A DNA stretch of 64,000 nt from assembly GCF_010725485.1 (NCBI RefSeq), contig NZ_AP022598.1:3968001-4032000 (forward strand), in the 5' to 3' direction. The DNA comes from Mycolicibacterium parafortuitum (GTDB lineage: Bacteria; Actinomycetota; Actinomycetes; Mycobacteriales; Mycobacteriaceae). This document shows, in pieces, positions 47,154-61,766 of the stretch; the first letter of the stretch is position 1, and each line of letters starts with the position of its first letter. Below the pieces are notes generated by a model, which had not been told where the DNA came from, made no database searches, and saw nothing but the letters and a program-made list of their open reading frames with translations. The position numbers were made by a program, and so were the translations under genes.

Positions 47154-47765
47154 ATGAGTTCCGCGGACCTGGAGATCGATCCGCTCAGTGCGGCGCGTCT
47201 GTTGCTCGGTGCCGAGTTGACCGGCCGCGGTGTGACAGCGACGGTCGTCGAGGTGGAGGCCTACGGCGGCCCCGCCGACGGTCCGTGGCCGGATGCGGCC
47301 GCCCACTCGTACCGGGGCCCCGGGCTGCGTAACTCGGTGATGTTCGGTCCGCCCGGTCGGCTCTACACCTATCGAAGCCACGGCATCCATGTGTGCGCGA
47401 ACGTTGTATGTGCCTCCGACGGCGTCGCCGCAGCGGTCTTGCTCCGCGCGGCGGTCGTCGACACCGGCCTCGATGTGGCCTGGTCCCGACGGGGTGCGGC
47501 GGTGCGCGAATCCGGGTTGGCGCGCGGACCAGGCAATCTGTGCTCGGCGTTGGGCATCACCATGGACGACAACGGGACCGACCTGTTCGATCCGCGATCC
47601 CCGGTGCGGCTGAGGCTCGGCGAACTGCGGGTCGGGGACGCCGGCCCGCGGGTCGGGGTCAGCAAGGCGGCCGACCGGCCGTGGCGGATGTGGCTTCCCG
47701 GTCACCCCGAGGTGTCGGCGTATCGGCGCAGCCCGCGGGCACCGGCTCCGGGGGAGAGCGACTAG
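47154..47765 (+). CDS. mpg: DNA-3-methyladenine glycosylase (AAG/Mpg family)
   Basis: Base-excision repair enzyme that removes alkylated purines and hypoxanthine. The 203-residue protein has the AAG-family core: [13 protein letters not shown] with the catalytic Glu that activates water, [38 protein letters not shown] including the DNA-intercalating Tyr region, and [13 protein letters not shown]. The product is slightly short at both ends relative to the human enzyme but complete for bacteria. The ATG is followed by [21 protein letters not shown]. It lies 20 bases after the Trm112-like gene and 18 before tyrS, one probable transcript. Confidence 0.96.
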   Translation: MSSADLEIDPLSAARLLLGAELTGRGVTATVVEVEAYGGPADGPWPDAAAHSYRGPGLRNSVMFGPPGRLYTYRSHGIHVCANVVCASDGVAAAVLLRAAVVDTGLDVAWSRRGAAVRESGLARGPGNLCSALGITMDDNGTDLFDPRSPVRLRLGELRVGDAGPRVGVSKAADRPWRMWLPGHPEVSAYRRSPRAPAPGESD

Positions 47766-47783
47766 TACGGAAAGATCGGGGCC

Positions 47784-49061
47784 ATGAGCACGCCGGACAT
47801 CCTGGACGAGTTGGAATGGCGTGGACTGGTCGCCCAGTCCACCGACCGTGACGCGCTGGCCGAGGCGCTCGCCGCCGGCCCGATCACCGTCTACTCCGGT
47901 TTCGATCCGACCGCGCCGAGCCTGCACGCCGGGCATCTGATCCCGCTGCTGACCCTGCGCCGGTTCCAGCAGGCCGGGCACCGGCCGATCGTCCTCGCCG
48001 GCGGCGCCACCGGAATGATCGGTGACCCGCGCGATGTGGGGGAGCGCACCCTGAACACCGCCGACACTGTCGCCGACTGGGCCGGGCGCATCCGCGGTCA
48101 GCTCGAGCGCTTCGTGGAGTTCGACGAATCCCCAACCGGCGCCGTGATCGCCGACAACCTGTCGTGGACGGCTGAGCTGTCGGCCATCGAGTTCCTGCGT
48201 GACGTCGGTAAGTACTTCTCGGTGAATGTGATGTTGGACCGCGACACCGTCCGGCGCAGGCTGGAGGGGGACGGCATCTCCTACACCGAGTTCAGCTACA
48301 TGCTGCTGCAGGCCAACGACTACGTGGAGTTGCATCAGCGGTACGGCTGCACGCTGCAGATCGGTGGCTCGGACCAGTGGGGCAACATCATCGCCGGGGT
48401 GCGATTGGTGCGCCAGAAAGCCGGCGCGCCGGTGCACGCGATGACGACACCGCTGGTCACCGACTCCGAGGGCAAGAAGTTCGGGAAGTCCACCGGCGGG
48501 GGCAGTCTGTGGCTCGACCCCGACATGACCAGCCCGTACGCCTGGTACCAGTACTTCATCAACACCGCGGACGCCGACGTGATCCCGTACCTGCGGTGGT
48601 TCACGTTCCTGACCGCCGACGAGTTGGCCGAACTGGAGCAGGCCACCGCGGAGCGTCCGCACGAACGCGCGGCGCAGCGCCGACTCGCGCGCGAGCTGAC
48701 CAACCTGGTGCACGGCGAGGACGCGACCGCCGCGGTCGAGCACGCCAGCCAGGCGCTGTTCGGCCGGGCCGAGCTCGCCGATCTCGACGAGGCGACGTTG
48801 GCCGGCGCGGTCCGCGAGGCATCGGTCGCGCAGCTGGAACCCGGGGGTCCCGACTCGATTGTCGATCTCTTGGTCGCCACCGGACTGTCGGCGAGTAAGG
48901 GCGCCGCGCGGCGGACCGTCGCCGAAGGCGGGGCGTACGTCAACAACGTGAAGATCGACCGTGACGACTGGGTTCCGCAGGCGTCGGACTTCCTGCACGG
49001 CAAGTGGTTGGTGCTGCGTCGAGGTAAGCGGAATATCGCCGGGGTCGAGCGCGTTGGATGA
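47784..49061 (+). CDS. tyrS: Tyrosyl-tRNA synthetase
   Basis: A 425-residue class I synthetase. The HIGH-like motif is HAGHL near 46-50 ([17 protein letters not shown]). Tyrosine-binding GGSDQWGNI and the KMSKS equivalent KFGKS (about 233-237) follow, then the alpha-helical anticodon domain. The C-terminal S4-like RNA-binding domain is at about 360-425 ([20 protein letters not shown]). All expected of the bacterial TyrRS type with S4 tail. It is followed by the rRNA operon rather than by the lprJ gene I recall for M. tuberculosis. A small hairpin (49085-49102) lies 24 bases after the stop. Confidence 0.98.
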   Translation: MSTPDILDELEWRGLVAQSTDRDALAEALAAGPITVYSGFDPTAPSLHAGHLIPLLTLRRFQQAGHRPIVLAGGATGMIGDPRDVGERTLNTADTVADWAGRIRGQLERFVEFDESPTGAVIADNLSWTAELSAIEFLRDVGKYFSVNVMLDRDTVRRRLEGDGISYTEFSYMLLQANDYVELHQRYGCTLQIGGSDQWGNIIAGVRLVRQKAGAPVHAMTTPLVTDSEGKKFGKSTGGGSLWLDPDMTSPYAWYQYFINTADADVIPYLRWFTFLTADELAELEQATAERPHERAAQRRLARELTNLVHGEDATAAVEHASQALFGRAELADLDEATLAGAVREASVAQLEPGGPDSIVDLLVATGLSASKGAARRTVAEGGAYVNNVKIDRDDWVPQASDFLHGKWLVLRRGKRNIAGVERVG

Positions 49062-49084
49062 CGGCGGAGTCGCCAGCCTTCTGT

Positions 49085-49102
49085 GCCGGTTGAAAAACCG
49101 GC
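49085..49102 (+). terminator. Perfect GAAA-tetraloop hairpin after tyrS
   Basis: GCCGGTT-GAAA-AACCGGC forms a seven-pair stem capped by a GNRA tetraloop, 24 bases after the tyrS stop and 14 bases before the rRNA -35. It has no U-tract, so termination is uncertain, but mycobacterial terminators often lack one. Confidence 0.45.
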
Positions 49103-49115
49103 TCTACCAGGCGAT

Positions 49116-49144
49116 TTGACTCTGAGTTATCCCTGACGTAACTT
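49116..49144 (+). promoter_or_regulatory. rRNA operon promoter
   Basis: TTGACT (49116-49121), a 17-base spacer and TAACTT (49139-49144) form a strong housekeeping-sigma promoter. Transcription should start near 49151, giving a leader of roughly 300 bases before the 16S. Only this one good promoter was seen, consistent with the single-promoter rrnB of rapid growers. Confidence 0.75.
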
Positions 49145-49285
49145 TACCGAGTCGCTGCGACACGGGCCAGAAACCCGGAGAGCGCGGCGGCCTCCAGAAG
49201 GTGATCCGCTTCGGTGGGTTCCTTCAACTGTCCGCACAGAGACCACGGCTTTTGGCCGGGGATTTGTTGCGCGGCCAGTGGGGCG

Positions 49286-49314
49286 TGTTGTTTGAGAACT
49301 CAATAGTGTGTTTG
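49286..49314 (+). promoter_or_regulatory. boxA antitermination region of the rRNA leader
   Basis: TGTTTGAGAACTCAATAG with flanking GTG-rich sequence matches the boxA region of mycobacterial rRNA leaders, where NusB/S10 bind to prevent Rho termination. The remaining leader (to 49457) is T/G-rich, carries no gene and presumably contains the 16S processing stem. Confidence 0.7.
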
Positions 49315-49457
49315 GTGGTTTTTGTTTGTTGTTTTTTGACTCACCTCTTTTTCCCGTTTAGGGGTGGGTTGTTTTTTGATGCCAGTTTGTTTGGTGTCTT
49401 TTGTTTGTGATCGGATTTTTCTGATTCGAATTCTGCCTGGCCTTTTTGGTTGGGAAG

Positions 49458-54492
<5,035 letters not shown>

Positions 54493-54604
54493 AAACACAA
54501 CAAAACCTCGCAACCACATCCACAGTCACACAGACTGCACCCCACCACCAAAAACAGGGGCTACAAAACTTCCCCCAACGGGGGATCACTGAAAAGTGAA
54601 TAAA

Positions 54605-54720
54605 GTTACGGCGGCCATAGCGGCAGGGAAACGCCCGGTCCCATCCCGAACCCGGAAGCTAAGCCTACCAGCGCCGATGATACTGCCCACACGGGTGGAA
54701 AAGTAGGACACCGCCGAACA
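54605..54720 (+). rRNA. rrf: 5S ribosomal RNA
   Basis: A 116-base 5S rRNA with GGCGGCCATAGCGGCAGGGA, the CCCGAACCCGGAAGCTAAGC loop and ACACCGCCGAAC at the 3' end closing helix I. Ends are approximate by a few bases. Confidence 0.95.
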
Positions 54721-54728
54721 CAAATTGG

Positions 54729-54764
54729 AATAACCCCCCACCTCGCGTGGGGGGTTATTTCCTA
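54729..54764 (+). terminator. rRNA operon terminator
   Basis: AATAACCCCCCA (54729-54740) pairs with TGGGGGGTTATT (54748-54759) around CCTCGCG, followed by a T-rich tract. A 12-pair stem makes it a strong intrinsic terminator. Confidence 0.92.
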
Positions 54765-54864
54765 TTTCGGCCCCTTTGCTTGCCATTTCGTCGTGATTGG
54801 TCGAAAAGCGTATTCGAATTCGGCATTCTGAATTCATTAATTATGAGTCGTCAGAGCTTGGCCG

Positions 54865-54870
54865 TATCCT
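54865..54870 (+). promoter_or_regulatory. -10 box of the TPR-protein operon
   Basis: TATCCT ends six bases before the GTG at 54877, with no Shine-Dalgarno between them. The AT-rich stretch 54765-54860 after the rRNA terminator holds this promoter and no gene. Confidence 0.5.
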
Positions 54871-54876
54871 TTCTTC

Positions 54877-55704
54877 GTGCAGAACAACCAGGGTGGCCGC
54901 GGCGAACGTCGGCCCGACCGCGCCTCCAACGGCGGCGGCGGTCAGCAGGGCCCGCGCGGTGGCAACCGTTCGGCCCCGCGCCGGTCCGGTCCCCAGCGCG
55001 CACGTCCGGTGCAGCCCCGCACCGACGGTGACGACTCACGCCACAGCGGTCCGCCGATCCCGCCCGAGATCGAGGCCAAGCAGCTCTCACCCGAGATCCG
55101 GGGTGAACTGACCACCCTCGATCGCGCGACCGCCGACGCGGTGGCCCGCCATCTCGTCGCCGCCGGCGAACTGCTCGAGGAAGACCCGCAGGCCGCTCTG
55201 GAGCATGCCCGCGCCGCTCGCGCCCGGTCCGGGCGCATCGCCGCGGTCCGTGAAGCCGTCGGGATCGCCGCCTATCAGTGCGGTGACTGGGCCCAGGCGC
55301 TCGCTGAGCTGCGCGCCGCGCGCCGAATGGGAAGTCGCTCACCGCTGTTGGCGCTGATCGCCGACTGCGAGCGCGGCGTCGGCCGTCCCGAGCGGGCGAT
55401 CGAACTCGCCCGCAGTGAGGAAGCCGCGGCGCTGACCGGGGAGGATGCCGACGAATTACGCATCGTCGTTGCCGGTGCACGGTCCGATCTCGGCCAGCAC
55501 GAGCAGGCACTTGCCGTGCTGTCGACTCCGACGCTCGATCCCACCCAGACCGGGCAGACCGCGGCACGGCTGTTCTACGTCTATGCCGATACGCTGCTCG
55601 CCCTCGACCGGCGCGACGAGGCGCTGCAATGGTTCCTGCATGCCGCCAAGGCCGATGTCGACGGTGTGACCGACGCCGAAGAGCGCATCACGGAGCTGTC
55701 CTGA
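54877..55704 (+). CDS. TPR-like repeat protein (Rv1691-type), unknown function
   Basis: A 275-residue protein, positional match to Rv1691. The first 60 residues are basic, Gly/Arg/Pro-rich and probably disordered (RGERRPDRASNGGGGQQGPR). The rest is built of helix pairs typical of tetratricopeptide-like repeats: LGQHEQALAVLSTP, GDWAQALAELRAARRMG, LIADCERGVGRPERAIELAR and LFYVYADTLLALDRRDEALQWFLHAAK. A scaffold role is expected and no enzyme motif is seen. Probable leaderless GTG start. It begins a long same-strand series: HAD phosphatase one base after its stop, then a 51-residue protein, tlyA, ppnK and recN. Confidence 0.85.
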   Translation: MQNNQGGRGERRPDRASNGGGGQQGPRGGNRSAPRRSGPQRARPVQPRTDGDDSRHSGPPIPPEIEAKQLSPEIRGELTTLDRATADAVARHLVAAGELLEEDPQAALEHARAARARSGRIAAVREAVGIAAYQCGDWAQALAELRAARRMGSRSPLLALIADCERGVGRPERAIELARSEEAAALTGEDADELRIVVAGARSDLGQHEQALAVLSTPTLDPTQTGQTAARLFYVYADTLLALDRRDEALQWFLHAAKADVDGVTDAEERITELS

Positions 55705-55705
55705 C

Positions 55706-56722
55706 GTGAGGACCCTTGCGCAGCAGCATGATTGCCTGCTGCTCGACCTCGACGGCACGGTGTTCCGCGGACACGAGCCGACCCCCGGGGCCGTGCAGAC
55801 GCTGGCCGCGATCGACGCGCGAGTTCTCTACGTGACCAACAACGCGTCCCGCAGTGCCGGGCAGGTCGCCGACCATCTGCGCGAGCTGGGCTTCACCGCT
55901 ACCTCGGCCGATGTGGTGACCAGCGCCCAGAGCGCGGCCCGGCTGCTCGCCGAACAGGTGCCGGGCGGAGCGAAAGTACTTGTGGTCGGCACAGACTCGC
56001 TGGCCGACGAGGTCCGCGCCGTCGGCCTGGCCCCGGTGCGGGAATGGTCCGAGGACCCGGTGGCCGTGGTGCAGGGGCACAACCCGGAGACCGGCTGGCA
56101 GAACCTCGCCGAGGCGGCGCTGGCCATCCGGGCCGGGGCACTGTGGATCGCCGCCAATGTCGACAAGACGCTGCCGTCGGAGCGCGGCCTGCTTCCCGGT
56201 AACGGGTCGATGGTGGCCGCGCTGCGCGTGGCCACCGAGACCGAACCGCAGGTCGCCGGCAAGCCCGCACCCGCGCTGATGGCCGATGCGCTCTCCCGGG
56301 GAGAGTTCGCCCACCCGCTGGTCGTCGGTGACCGCCTCGACACCGACATCGCCGGCGCCAACGCCGCGGCGCTGCCCAGCCTGATGGTGCTGTGCGGTGT
56401 GAACACCGCCGCCGACTTGATCTGGGCCGACGAGGACCAGCGGCCCGGGTTCCTGGCCGAGGATCTGCGTGCCCTGACCGGCGCGGCAGTAGACACCCTG
56501 CGGATCGCCGAGCATCCCGGCTGGCACGTCGAGGTCTCACCGGAGGCGGTCACGCTGTCGTCCACCGGCGATGATCCCGGCGACGCGCTGTCGCCCGTGC
56601 GCGCGATCGCCGCGGCCGTGTGGCGCGCCGGGACGTCCGGCCGCCGGCCCGTCACCGGTGCCGACAGCGCCGCGCGACAGGCCGTCGCACAGTGGTCTCT
56701 GGCGCCCGCCTCCATCGGCTAG
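55706..56722 (+). CDS. HAD-superfamily phosphatase (glycerol-3-phosphate phosphatase-like)
   Basis: A 338-residue HAD hydrolase, positional match to Rv1692, reported in M. tuberculosis to dephosphorylate glycerol 3-phosphate during phospholipid recycling. Nucleophile Asp14 and Asp16 sit in LLDLDGTVFRG; motif II is in VTNNASRS; the conserved Lys is in AGKPAPALM; motif III Asp residues are in VVGDRLDTDIAGANAA. The large C2-type cap (about 85-200) places it with the NagD/PGP group. The last 75 residues are an added domain of unclear role. The GTG start lies one base after the previous stop. Confidence 0.92.
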   Translation: MRTLAQQHDCLLLDLDGTVFRGHEPTPGAVQTLAAIDARVLYVTNNASRSAGQVADHLRELGFTATSADVVTSAQSAARLLAEQVPGGAKVLVVGTDSLADEVRAVGLAPVREWSEDPVAVVQGHNPETGWQNLAEAALAIRAGALWIAANVDKTLPSERGLLPGNGSMVAALRVATETEPQVAGKPAPALMADALSRGEFAHPLVVGDRLDTDIAGANAAALPSLMVLCGVNTAADLIWADEDQRPGFLAEDLRALTGAAVDTLRIAEHPGWHVEVSPEAVTLSSTGDDPGDALSPVRAIAAAVWRAGTSGRRPVTGADSAARQAVAQWSLAPASIG

Positions 56723-56735
56723 CGTGAACCCCGAC

Positions 56736-56891
56736 ATGAGTAACGATCCCGACCAGATCCGCGCCCAGGTCGCCGAACTCCTCGGTGAGCATTCGGACCT
56801 GTCGGCAGCCGACCTGGACTCCGTCGCCGCGCGCCTGGACGAGGCGCACGATCTGCTGGTGCGCGCGCTGGAATCCGTCGAGAAGGGCTGA
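56736..56891 (+). CDS. Small acidic protein, unknown function (Rv1693-like position)
   Basis: A 51-residue helical acidic protein: MSNDPDQIRAQVAELLGEHS and DLSAADLDSVAARLDEAHDL, ending LESVEKG. No family was recognised. It lies between the HAD phosphatase and tlyA, five bases before tlyA, so it is probably co-translated. A GTG at 56724, immediately after the preceding stop, would add four residues. It has no Shine-Dalgarno of note. Conservation in the same slot as M. tuberculosis Rv1693 supports a real gene. Confidence 0.75.
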   Translation: MSNDPDQIRAQVAELLGEHSDLSAADLDSVAARLDEAHDLLVRALESVEKG

Positions 56892-56896
56892 CCCGC

Positions 56897-57703
56897 GTGA
56901 CGCGGCGCGCACGTGTGGACGCCGAACTCGTCCGCCGGGGGCTGGCCCGGTCGCGGCAGCAGGCCGCCGAGCTGATCAACGCGGGCCGGGTCCGTGTCGA
57001 CGGCATGCCGGCGACCAAACCCGCCACCGCGGTGACCGTCACCGCGAACCTGACCGTCGAGGGCGGCGACGAAGACTCCTGGGTGTCCCGGGGAGCCCAC
57101 AAACTGATCGGCGCTCTCGACGCGTTCGGCGTCGACGTCGCGGGCCGGCGCTGTCTGGATGCGGGGGCCTCGACCGGCGGGTTCACGCAGGTGCTTCTGC
57201 ACCGCGGCGCCCGTGAGGTCGTCGCCGTGGACGTCGGCTACGGCCAGCTCGCGTGGCCGGTGCGCACCGACCCCCGGGTGACGGTGATGGAACGTACCAA
57301 CGTCCGCGACCTCACCGCCGACGCGATCGGCGGGCCCGTCGACCTCGTGGTGGCCGATCTGTCGTTCATCTCGCTGGCGACGGTGCTGCCCGCACTGACC
57401 GCGTGCTCGTCACCCGGCGCGGATATCGTTCCCATGGTGAAACCGCAGTTCGAGGTCGGCAAAGACCGGGTCGGCACCGGCGGCGTGGTGTCCGATCCGC
57501 TGCTGCGTGCCGACGCGGTGCTGTCGGTCGCCCGCCGCGCCGCCGAACTGAACTGGCACGCTGTGGCGGTGACCGCCAGCCCGCTGCCCGGACCCGCAGG
57601 CAATGTCGAGTACTTCCTCCGGTTGCGGGCCGACGCCGAACCCATGCCGGCCGACGCGCTCGACGCCGCCGTCCGGCAGGCCGTCGAAGAAGGGCCGCAA
57701 TGA
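56897..57703 (+). CDS. tlyA: 16S/23S rRNA (cytidine-2'-O)-methyltransferase TlyA
   Basis: TlyA methylates C1409 of 16S and C1920 of 23S rRNA; loss gives capreomycin and viomycin resistance in mycobacteria. The 268-residue protein has an N-terminal S4 RNA-binding domain (about 1-60, [20 protein letters not shown]), then a Rossmann methyltransferase. SAM motif GASTGGF is near 90-96, followed by VADLSFISL and [10 protein letters not shown]. Residues for the K-D-K-E catalytic set appear present. The ppnK ATG overlaps the stop codon. The rRNA substrates are encoded just upstream. Confidence 0.96.
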   Translation: MTRRARVDAELVRRGLARSRQQAAELINAGRVRVDGMPATKPATAVTVTANLTVEGGDEDSWVSRGAHKLIGALDAFGVDVAGRRCLDAGASTGGFTQVLLHRGAREVVAVDVGYGQLAWPVRTDPRVTVMERTNVRDLTADAIGGPVDLVVADLSFISLATVLPALTACSSPGADIVPMVKPQFEVGKDRVGTGGVVSDPLLRADAVLSVARRAAELNWHAVAVTASPLPGPAGNVEYFLRLRADAEPMPADALDAAVRQAVEEGPQ

Positions 57704-58632
57704 GCACCAATCCGTCGGAGCGCACCATCTTGCTGGTCGTGCACACCGGCCGTCCCGAGGCCACAGAGGTCGCGCGCCGTGTCGAGAAGGTGCTGGCCGA
57801 CAACGGGATCGGTCTGCGGGCGCTGTCCGCGCAGGCGGTCGACCGCGGGCCGGTGCCGCTGTCCCCGGACGACATGCGGGCCCTCGGTGCCGGGATCGAA
57901 GTGGTCGATATCGACGAACGCGCCGCCGAGGGCTGCGAGCTGGTGCTCGTGCTGGGCGGCGACGGCACCTTCCTGCGGGCGGCCGAGCTGGCCCGCAACG
58001 CCGAGATCCCGGTGCTCGGGGTCAACCTGGGCAAGATCGGATTCCTCGCCGAGGCCGAAGCCGAGGCCATCGACACGGTGCTCGACCACATCATCCGGCG
58101 CGACTACCGGGTCGAGGAACGCATGACGCTCGACGTGTCGGTGCGCGCCGGCGGGGAAGTGCTCGACCGCGGCTGGGCGCTGAACGAGGCCAGCCTGGAG
58201 AAGGGGCCACGCCTGGGTGTGCTCGGTGTGGTCGTCGAGGTCGACGGCCGCCCGGTGTCGTCGTTCGGCTGCGACGGGGTGCTGGTCTCGACCCCGACAG
58301 GGTCGACCGCGTATGCGTTCTCCGCGGGCGGCCCGGTGCTCTGGCCCGATCTGGAGGCCATCATCGTGGTGCCCAACAACGCCCACGCGCTGTTCGCCCG
58401 GCCGATGGTCACCAGCCCTGACGCGGCGATCGCGATCGAGATCGAGGCGTCCGGCCACGACGCGCTGGTGTTCTGCGACGGCAGGCGGCAGATGATCCTG
58501 CCCGCCGGCGGCCGGCTCGAGGTGACCCGGTGCAGCACCCCGCTCAAGTGGGTGCGGCTGGACAGTGCGCCGTTCACCGACCGTCTGGTGCGCAAGTTCC
58601 GGTTGCCGGTCACGGGGTGGCGCGGACAGTAG
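57700..58632 (+). CDS. ppnK: NAD kinase
   Basis: Phosphorylates NAD to NADP, using ATP or, in mycobacteria, polyphosphate. The 310-residue protein has GGDGT at 86-90 with the key Asp88, [10 protein letters not shown], the ALNEAS segment that holds NAD, and the glycine-rich [17 protein letters not shown]. The ATG at 57700 is inside the tlyA stop (ATGA); recN starts on the last base of its own stop. The length fits M. tuberculosis PpnK. Confidence 0.97.
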   Translation: MSTNPSERTILLVVHTGRPEATEVARRVEKVLADNGIGLRALSAQAVDRGPVPLSPDDMRALGAGIEVVDIDERAAEGCELVLVLGGDGTFLRAAELARNAEIPVLGVNLGKIGFLAEAEAEAIDTVLDHIIRRDYRVEERMTLDVSVRAGGEVLDRGWALNEASLEKGPRLGVLGVVVEVDGRPVSSFGCDGVLVSTPTGSTAYAFSAGGPVLWPDLEAIIVVPNNAHALFARPMVTSPDAAIAIEIEASGHDALVFCDGRRQMILPAGGRLEVTRCSTPLKWVRLDSAPFTDRLVRKFRLPVTGWRGQ

Positions 58633-60434
58633 TGCTAGCCGAAATCCGAATCGAGGCGCTGGGAGCCATCAGCGCGGCGACCGCAGAGTTCGACGGCGGT
58701 TTGACCGTGCTCACCGGTGAGACCGGCGCGGGCAAGACGATGGTCGTGACCGGCCTGCACCTGCTCGGCGGGGCGCGCGCCGACGCGACCAAGGTGCGGT
58801 CGGGGTCCGAACGCGCGGTGGTCGAGGGCCGGTTCACCACCACCGAGATCGGGGACGCGGTCAGCACAAGGGTGGACGAGATCCTCGACTCGTGCGGCGC
58901 CGACCGCGACGACGACGGCAGCGTCATCGCCGCCCGCTCGGTCAGCCGCGACGGGCCGTCGCGCGCCTACCTCGGTGGGCGCAGCGTGCCGGCCAAGTCG
59001 CTGAGCGGGTTCACCAACGAACTGCTCGCGCTGCACGGGCAGAACGACCAGCTGCGGCTGATGCGGCCCGACGAACAGCGCGCCGCACTGGACCGCTACG
59101 CCGACGTGTCCCGCCCGCTGCAGCGTTACCGCGCGGCACGCGATACCTGGCTGGAGGCGCGGCGCGATCTGGAGGACCGCCGACGTCGCGCCCGCGAACT
59201 CGCCCAGGAGGCCGACCGGCTGCAGTTCGCGCTGAACGAGATCGACGTGGTCGACCCGCAGCCGGGCGAGGATGAGGCCCTGGTTGCCGACATCCGGCGG
59301 CTCTCGGAGCTCGACGCGCTGCGGGAGGCGGTGCAGACCGCGCGCGCGGCGCTCTCCGGTGACGGAGACGACGCCGCGGCGGACGGTTTCTCCGCGGCCG
59401 CCGCGGTCGGACGGGCCCGCGCCGCGCTGGACGGCACCGACGACGCCCCGCTGCGGGCGCTCGGCGATCAGCTGGGGGCGGCGCTGACGGTCCTGGTCGA
59501 CGTGTCCGGCGAACTCAGCCAGTACCTGGACGATTTGCCCAGCGATGCAAGCACTTTGGAGTCCAAGCTGGCGCGCCAGGCCGAGCTGCGGACGCTGACG
59601 CGTAAATACGCCCCGGACGTCGACGGCGTACTGGCCTGGGCGAAGGACGCCAGGGATCGGCTTTCGGCGCTCGACGTTTCCGAGGAGACGCTCTCGGAGC
59701 TGCAGCGCCAGGTCGACGAGCTGCAGGTGACGGTCGGGGCCGCCGCGCAGGACGTCACCAAGGCGCGCGCCAAGGCGGCCAAGGGGCTGTCCAAGGCGGT
59801 CACCGCGGAACTGGCCGGGCTGGCGATGTCGGGGGCGCAGTTCGCGATCTCGGTCTCCCCGTTGCTCGCCCGCGCCGACGACAGCGCCCCGCTGGTGCTG
59901 CCGTCGGGCGAGACGGTGCACGCGGGCCGGGACGGGGTCGACGCCGTCGAGTTCGGGTTCGCCGCCCATAACGGCTCCGACCTGCTGCCGCTGCACAAGA
60001 GCGCCTCCGGTGGCGAGCTGTCCCGGGTGATGCTGGCGCTGGAGGTGGTGCTCTCGGCATCGGCCGAGGGCACGACGATGGTGTTCGACGAGGTCGACGC
60101 CGGGGTCGGCGGTCGCGCCGCCGTGCAGATCGGCCGCAGGCTGGCGCGGTTGGCGCGCACCCACCAGGTCATCGTCGTCACCCACCTGCCGCAGGTCGCC
60201 GCATACGCCGATGTGCACCTGGTGGTCGAAGGGGTGTCGGGCGGCGAGGACGGTAAGAAGGCCGGCACGAAATCCAAGGGGGCGAAATCCAGCGGCGTGC
60301 GTCGCCTCGACGACGACGACCGGGTCGCCGAGCTGGCCCGCATGCTCGCCGGGCTGGGGGAGTCCGACAGCGGTCGGGCGCATGCCCGTGAGCTACTCGA
60401 CGCCGCCCGCGCCGAACGCGCCGCCGTCGACTGA
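58632..60434 (+). CDS. recN: DNA repair protein RecN
   Basis: An SMC-like ATPase that holds broken ends together during double-strand-break repair. The 600-residue protein has Walker A GETGAGKT (29-36), a long coiled-coil middle (about 150-380) with the usual hairpin, and a C-terminal ATPase half with SGGELSRVMLALEVV, Walker B VFDEVDAGVGG and VTHLPQVAAYAD. The GTG at 58632 gives [13 protein letters not shown], matching the recalled M. tuberculosis start MLTEIRIE; it shares a base with the ppnK stop. A Lys-rich insertion, GGEDGKKAGTKSKGAKSSG, lies near residues 535-555. No LexA box was seen upstream. Confidence 0.96.
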   Translation: MLAEIRIEALGAISAATAEFDGGLTVLTGETGAGKTMVVTGLHLLGGARADATKVRSGSERAVVEGRFTTTEIGDAVSTRVDEILDSCGADRDDDGSVIAARSVSRDGPSRAYLGGRSVPAKSLSGFTNELLALHGQNDQLRLMRPDEQRAALDRYADVSRPLQRYRAARDTWLEARRDLEDRRRRARELAQEADRLQFALNEIDVVDPQPGEDEALVADIRRLSELDALREAVQTARAALSGDGDDAAADGFSAAAAVGRARAALDGTDDAPLRALGDQLGAALTVLVDVSGELSQYLDDLPSDASTLESKLARQAELRTLTRKYAPDVDGVLAWAKDARDRLSALDVSEETLSELQRQVDELQVTVGAAAQDVTKARAKAAKGLSKAVTAELAGLAMSGAQFAISVSPLLARADDSAPLVLPSGETVHAGRDGVDAVEFGFAAHNGSDLLPLHKSASGGELSRVMLALEVVLSASAEGTTMVFDEVDAGVGGRAAVQIGRRLARLARTHQVIVVTHLPQVAAYADVHLVVEGVSGGEDGKKAGTKSKGAKSSGVRRLDDDDRVAELARMLAGLGESDSGRAHARELLDAARAERAAVD

Positions 60435-60572
60435 TCAGCCGCACGCCAACTGTTCACCAAGACTGATGTTGCGACTCGTCGCTTGTTACTCATGTGACAG
60501 AAGCGAACTTCTGAGGCTGGTGTTACGGCGCGCCTCCGACGGATTTCGGCCGCCGCTGGCCAGAATCGGCCC

Positions 60573-61757
60573 ATGAAGATGTCAGCGCTGCTGTCCCGTA
60601 ATGCCAGCTCACGGCCAGGTATCACCGGCACCGCCCGAGTGGACCGCGACATCGATCGACTTCTGCGGCGCGTCACCCCCGGTGACATCGTCGTCCTCGA
60701 CGCGCTCGATCTCGACCGCGTGACCGCCGACGCCCTCGTCGACGCCGGCGTCGCGGCCGTGGTGAACGCGTCACCGTCGATCTCCGGCCGGTACCCGAAC
60801 CTCGGCCCCGAGGTGCTGGTCGCCAACGGCATCACCCTCGTCGACGACACCGGGCCCGAGGTGTTCAAGAAGGTCAAGGACGGTGCCCGGGTCCGGATCA
60901 ACGAGGGCGGCGTGTACAACGGCGACCGCCGCCTGATCCTGGGCACCGAGCGCACCGACGCCGACATCCACGAGCTCATGCAGGAGGCCAAGGGCGGGCT
61001 GGTCGCGCACCTGGAGGCCTTCGCGGGCAACACAATCGAGTTCATCCGCAGCGAGAGCCCGCTGCTGATCGACGGCATCGGCATCCCCGACATCGACGTC
61101 GACATGAACCGGCGCCATGTGGTGATCGTGGCCGAGGAGGAGCACGCGGCCGCCGATCTGAAGGCCCTCAAGCCGTTCATCAAGGAGTACCAGCCGGTGC
61201 TGGTCGGCGTCGGCGCCGGCGCGGACACGCTGCGCAAGGCCGGGTACCGGCCCGCGCTGATCGTGGGCGACCCCGACAAGATCAGCACCGAGGTGCTGCG
61301 GTGCGGCGCCCAGGTGGTGCTGCCCGCCGACGCCGACGGGCACGCCGCCGGGCTGGAGCGGATCCAGGACCTCGGGGTCGGCGCGATGACGTTCCCGGCT
61401 GCCGGGTCGGCCGCCGATCTCGCTCTGCTGCTGTGCGACCACCACGGCGCGGCGCTGATCGTCACGGTCGGTCACGCCGCCAGCATCGAGGAGTTCTTCG
61501 ATCGCAACCGGCAGCAGAGCAACCCGTCGACGTTCCTGACCCGGATGAAGGTGGGCGAGAAGCTGGTCGACGCCAAGGCGGTCGCGACGCTGTACCGCAG
61601 CCGGGTCTCCGGCGGTGCGATCGCGATGCTCGTGCTGGCGATGCTGATCGCGGTGATCGCCGCGCTGTGGGTGTCGCGCGCCGACGCGGCACTGCTGGAG
61701 TGGGTCTCGCAGTACTGGAACCAGTTCCTGCTGTGGGCCCAGGGCCTGGTGTCGTAG
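60573..61757 (+). CDS. steA: Cell-separation protein SteA
   Basis: A 394-residue protein, homologue of Rv1697 and corynebacterial SteA, a cytosolic septal factor acting with SteB upstream of the RipC peptidoglycan hydrolase. The body has a thiamin-pyrophosphokinase-like fold segment (GVGAGADTLRKAGYRPALIVGDPDK), and one C-terminal membrane helix lies at about 347-368 (GAIAMLVLAMLIAVIAALWV). The first residues are basic. The ATG follows a 138-base intergenic gap after recN with no obvious Shine-Dalgarno, so it probably has its own promoter. It is followed nine bases later by steB. Confidence 0.92.
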   Translation: MKMSALLSRNASSRPGITGTARVDRDIDRLLRRVTPGDIVVLDALDLDRVTADALVDAGVAAVVNASPSISGRYPNLGPEVLVANGITLVDDTGPEVFKKVKDGARVRINEGGVYNGDRRLILGTERTDADIHELMQEAKGGLVAHLEAFAGNTIEFIRSESPLLIDGIGIPDIDVDMNRRHVVIVAEEEHAAADLKALKPFIKEYQPVLVGVGAGADTLRKAGYRPALIVGDPDKISTEVLRCGAQVVLPADADGHAAGLERIQDLGVGAMTFPAAGSAADLALLLCDHHGAALIVTVGHAASIEEFFDRNRQQSNPSTFLTRMKVGEKLVDAKAVATLYRSRVSGGAIAMLVLAMLIAVIAALWVSRADAALLEWVSQYWNQFLLWAQGLVS

Positions 61758-61766
61758 AGGGCTGAC

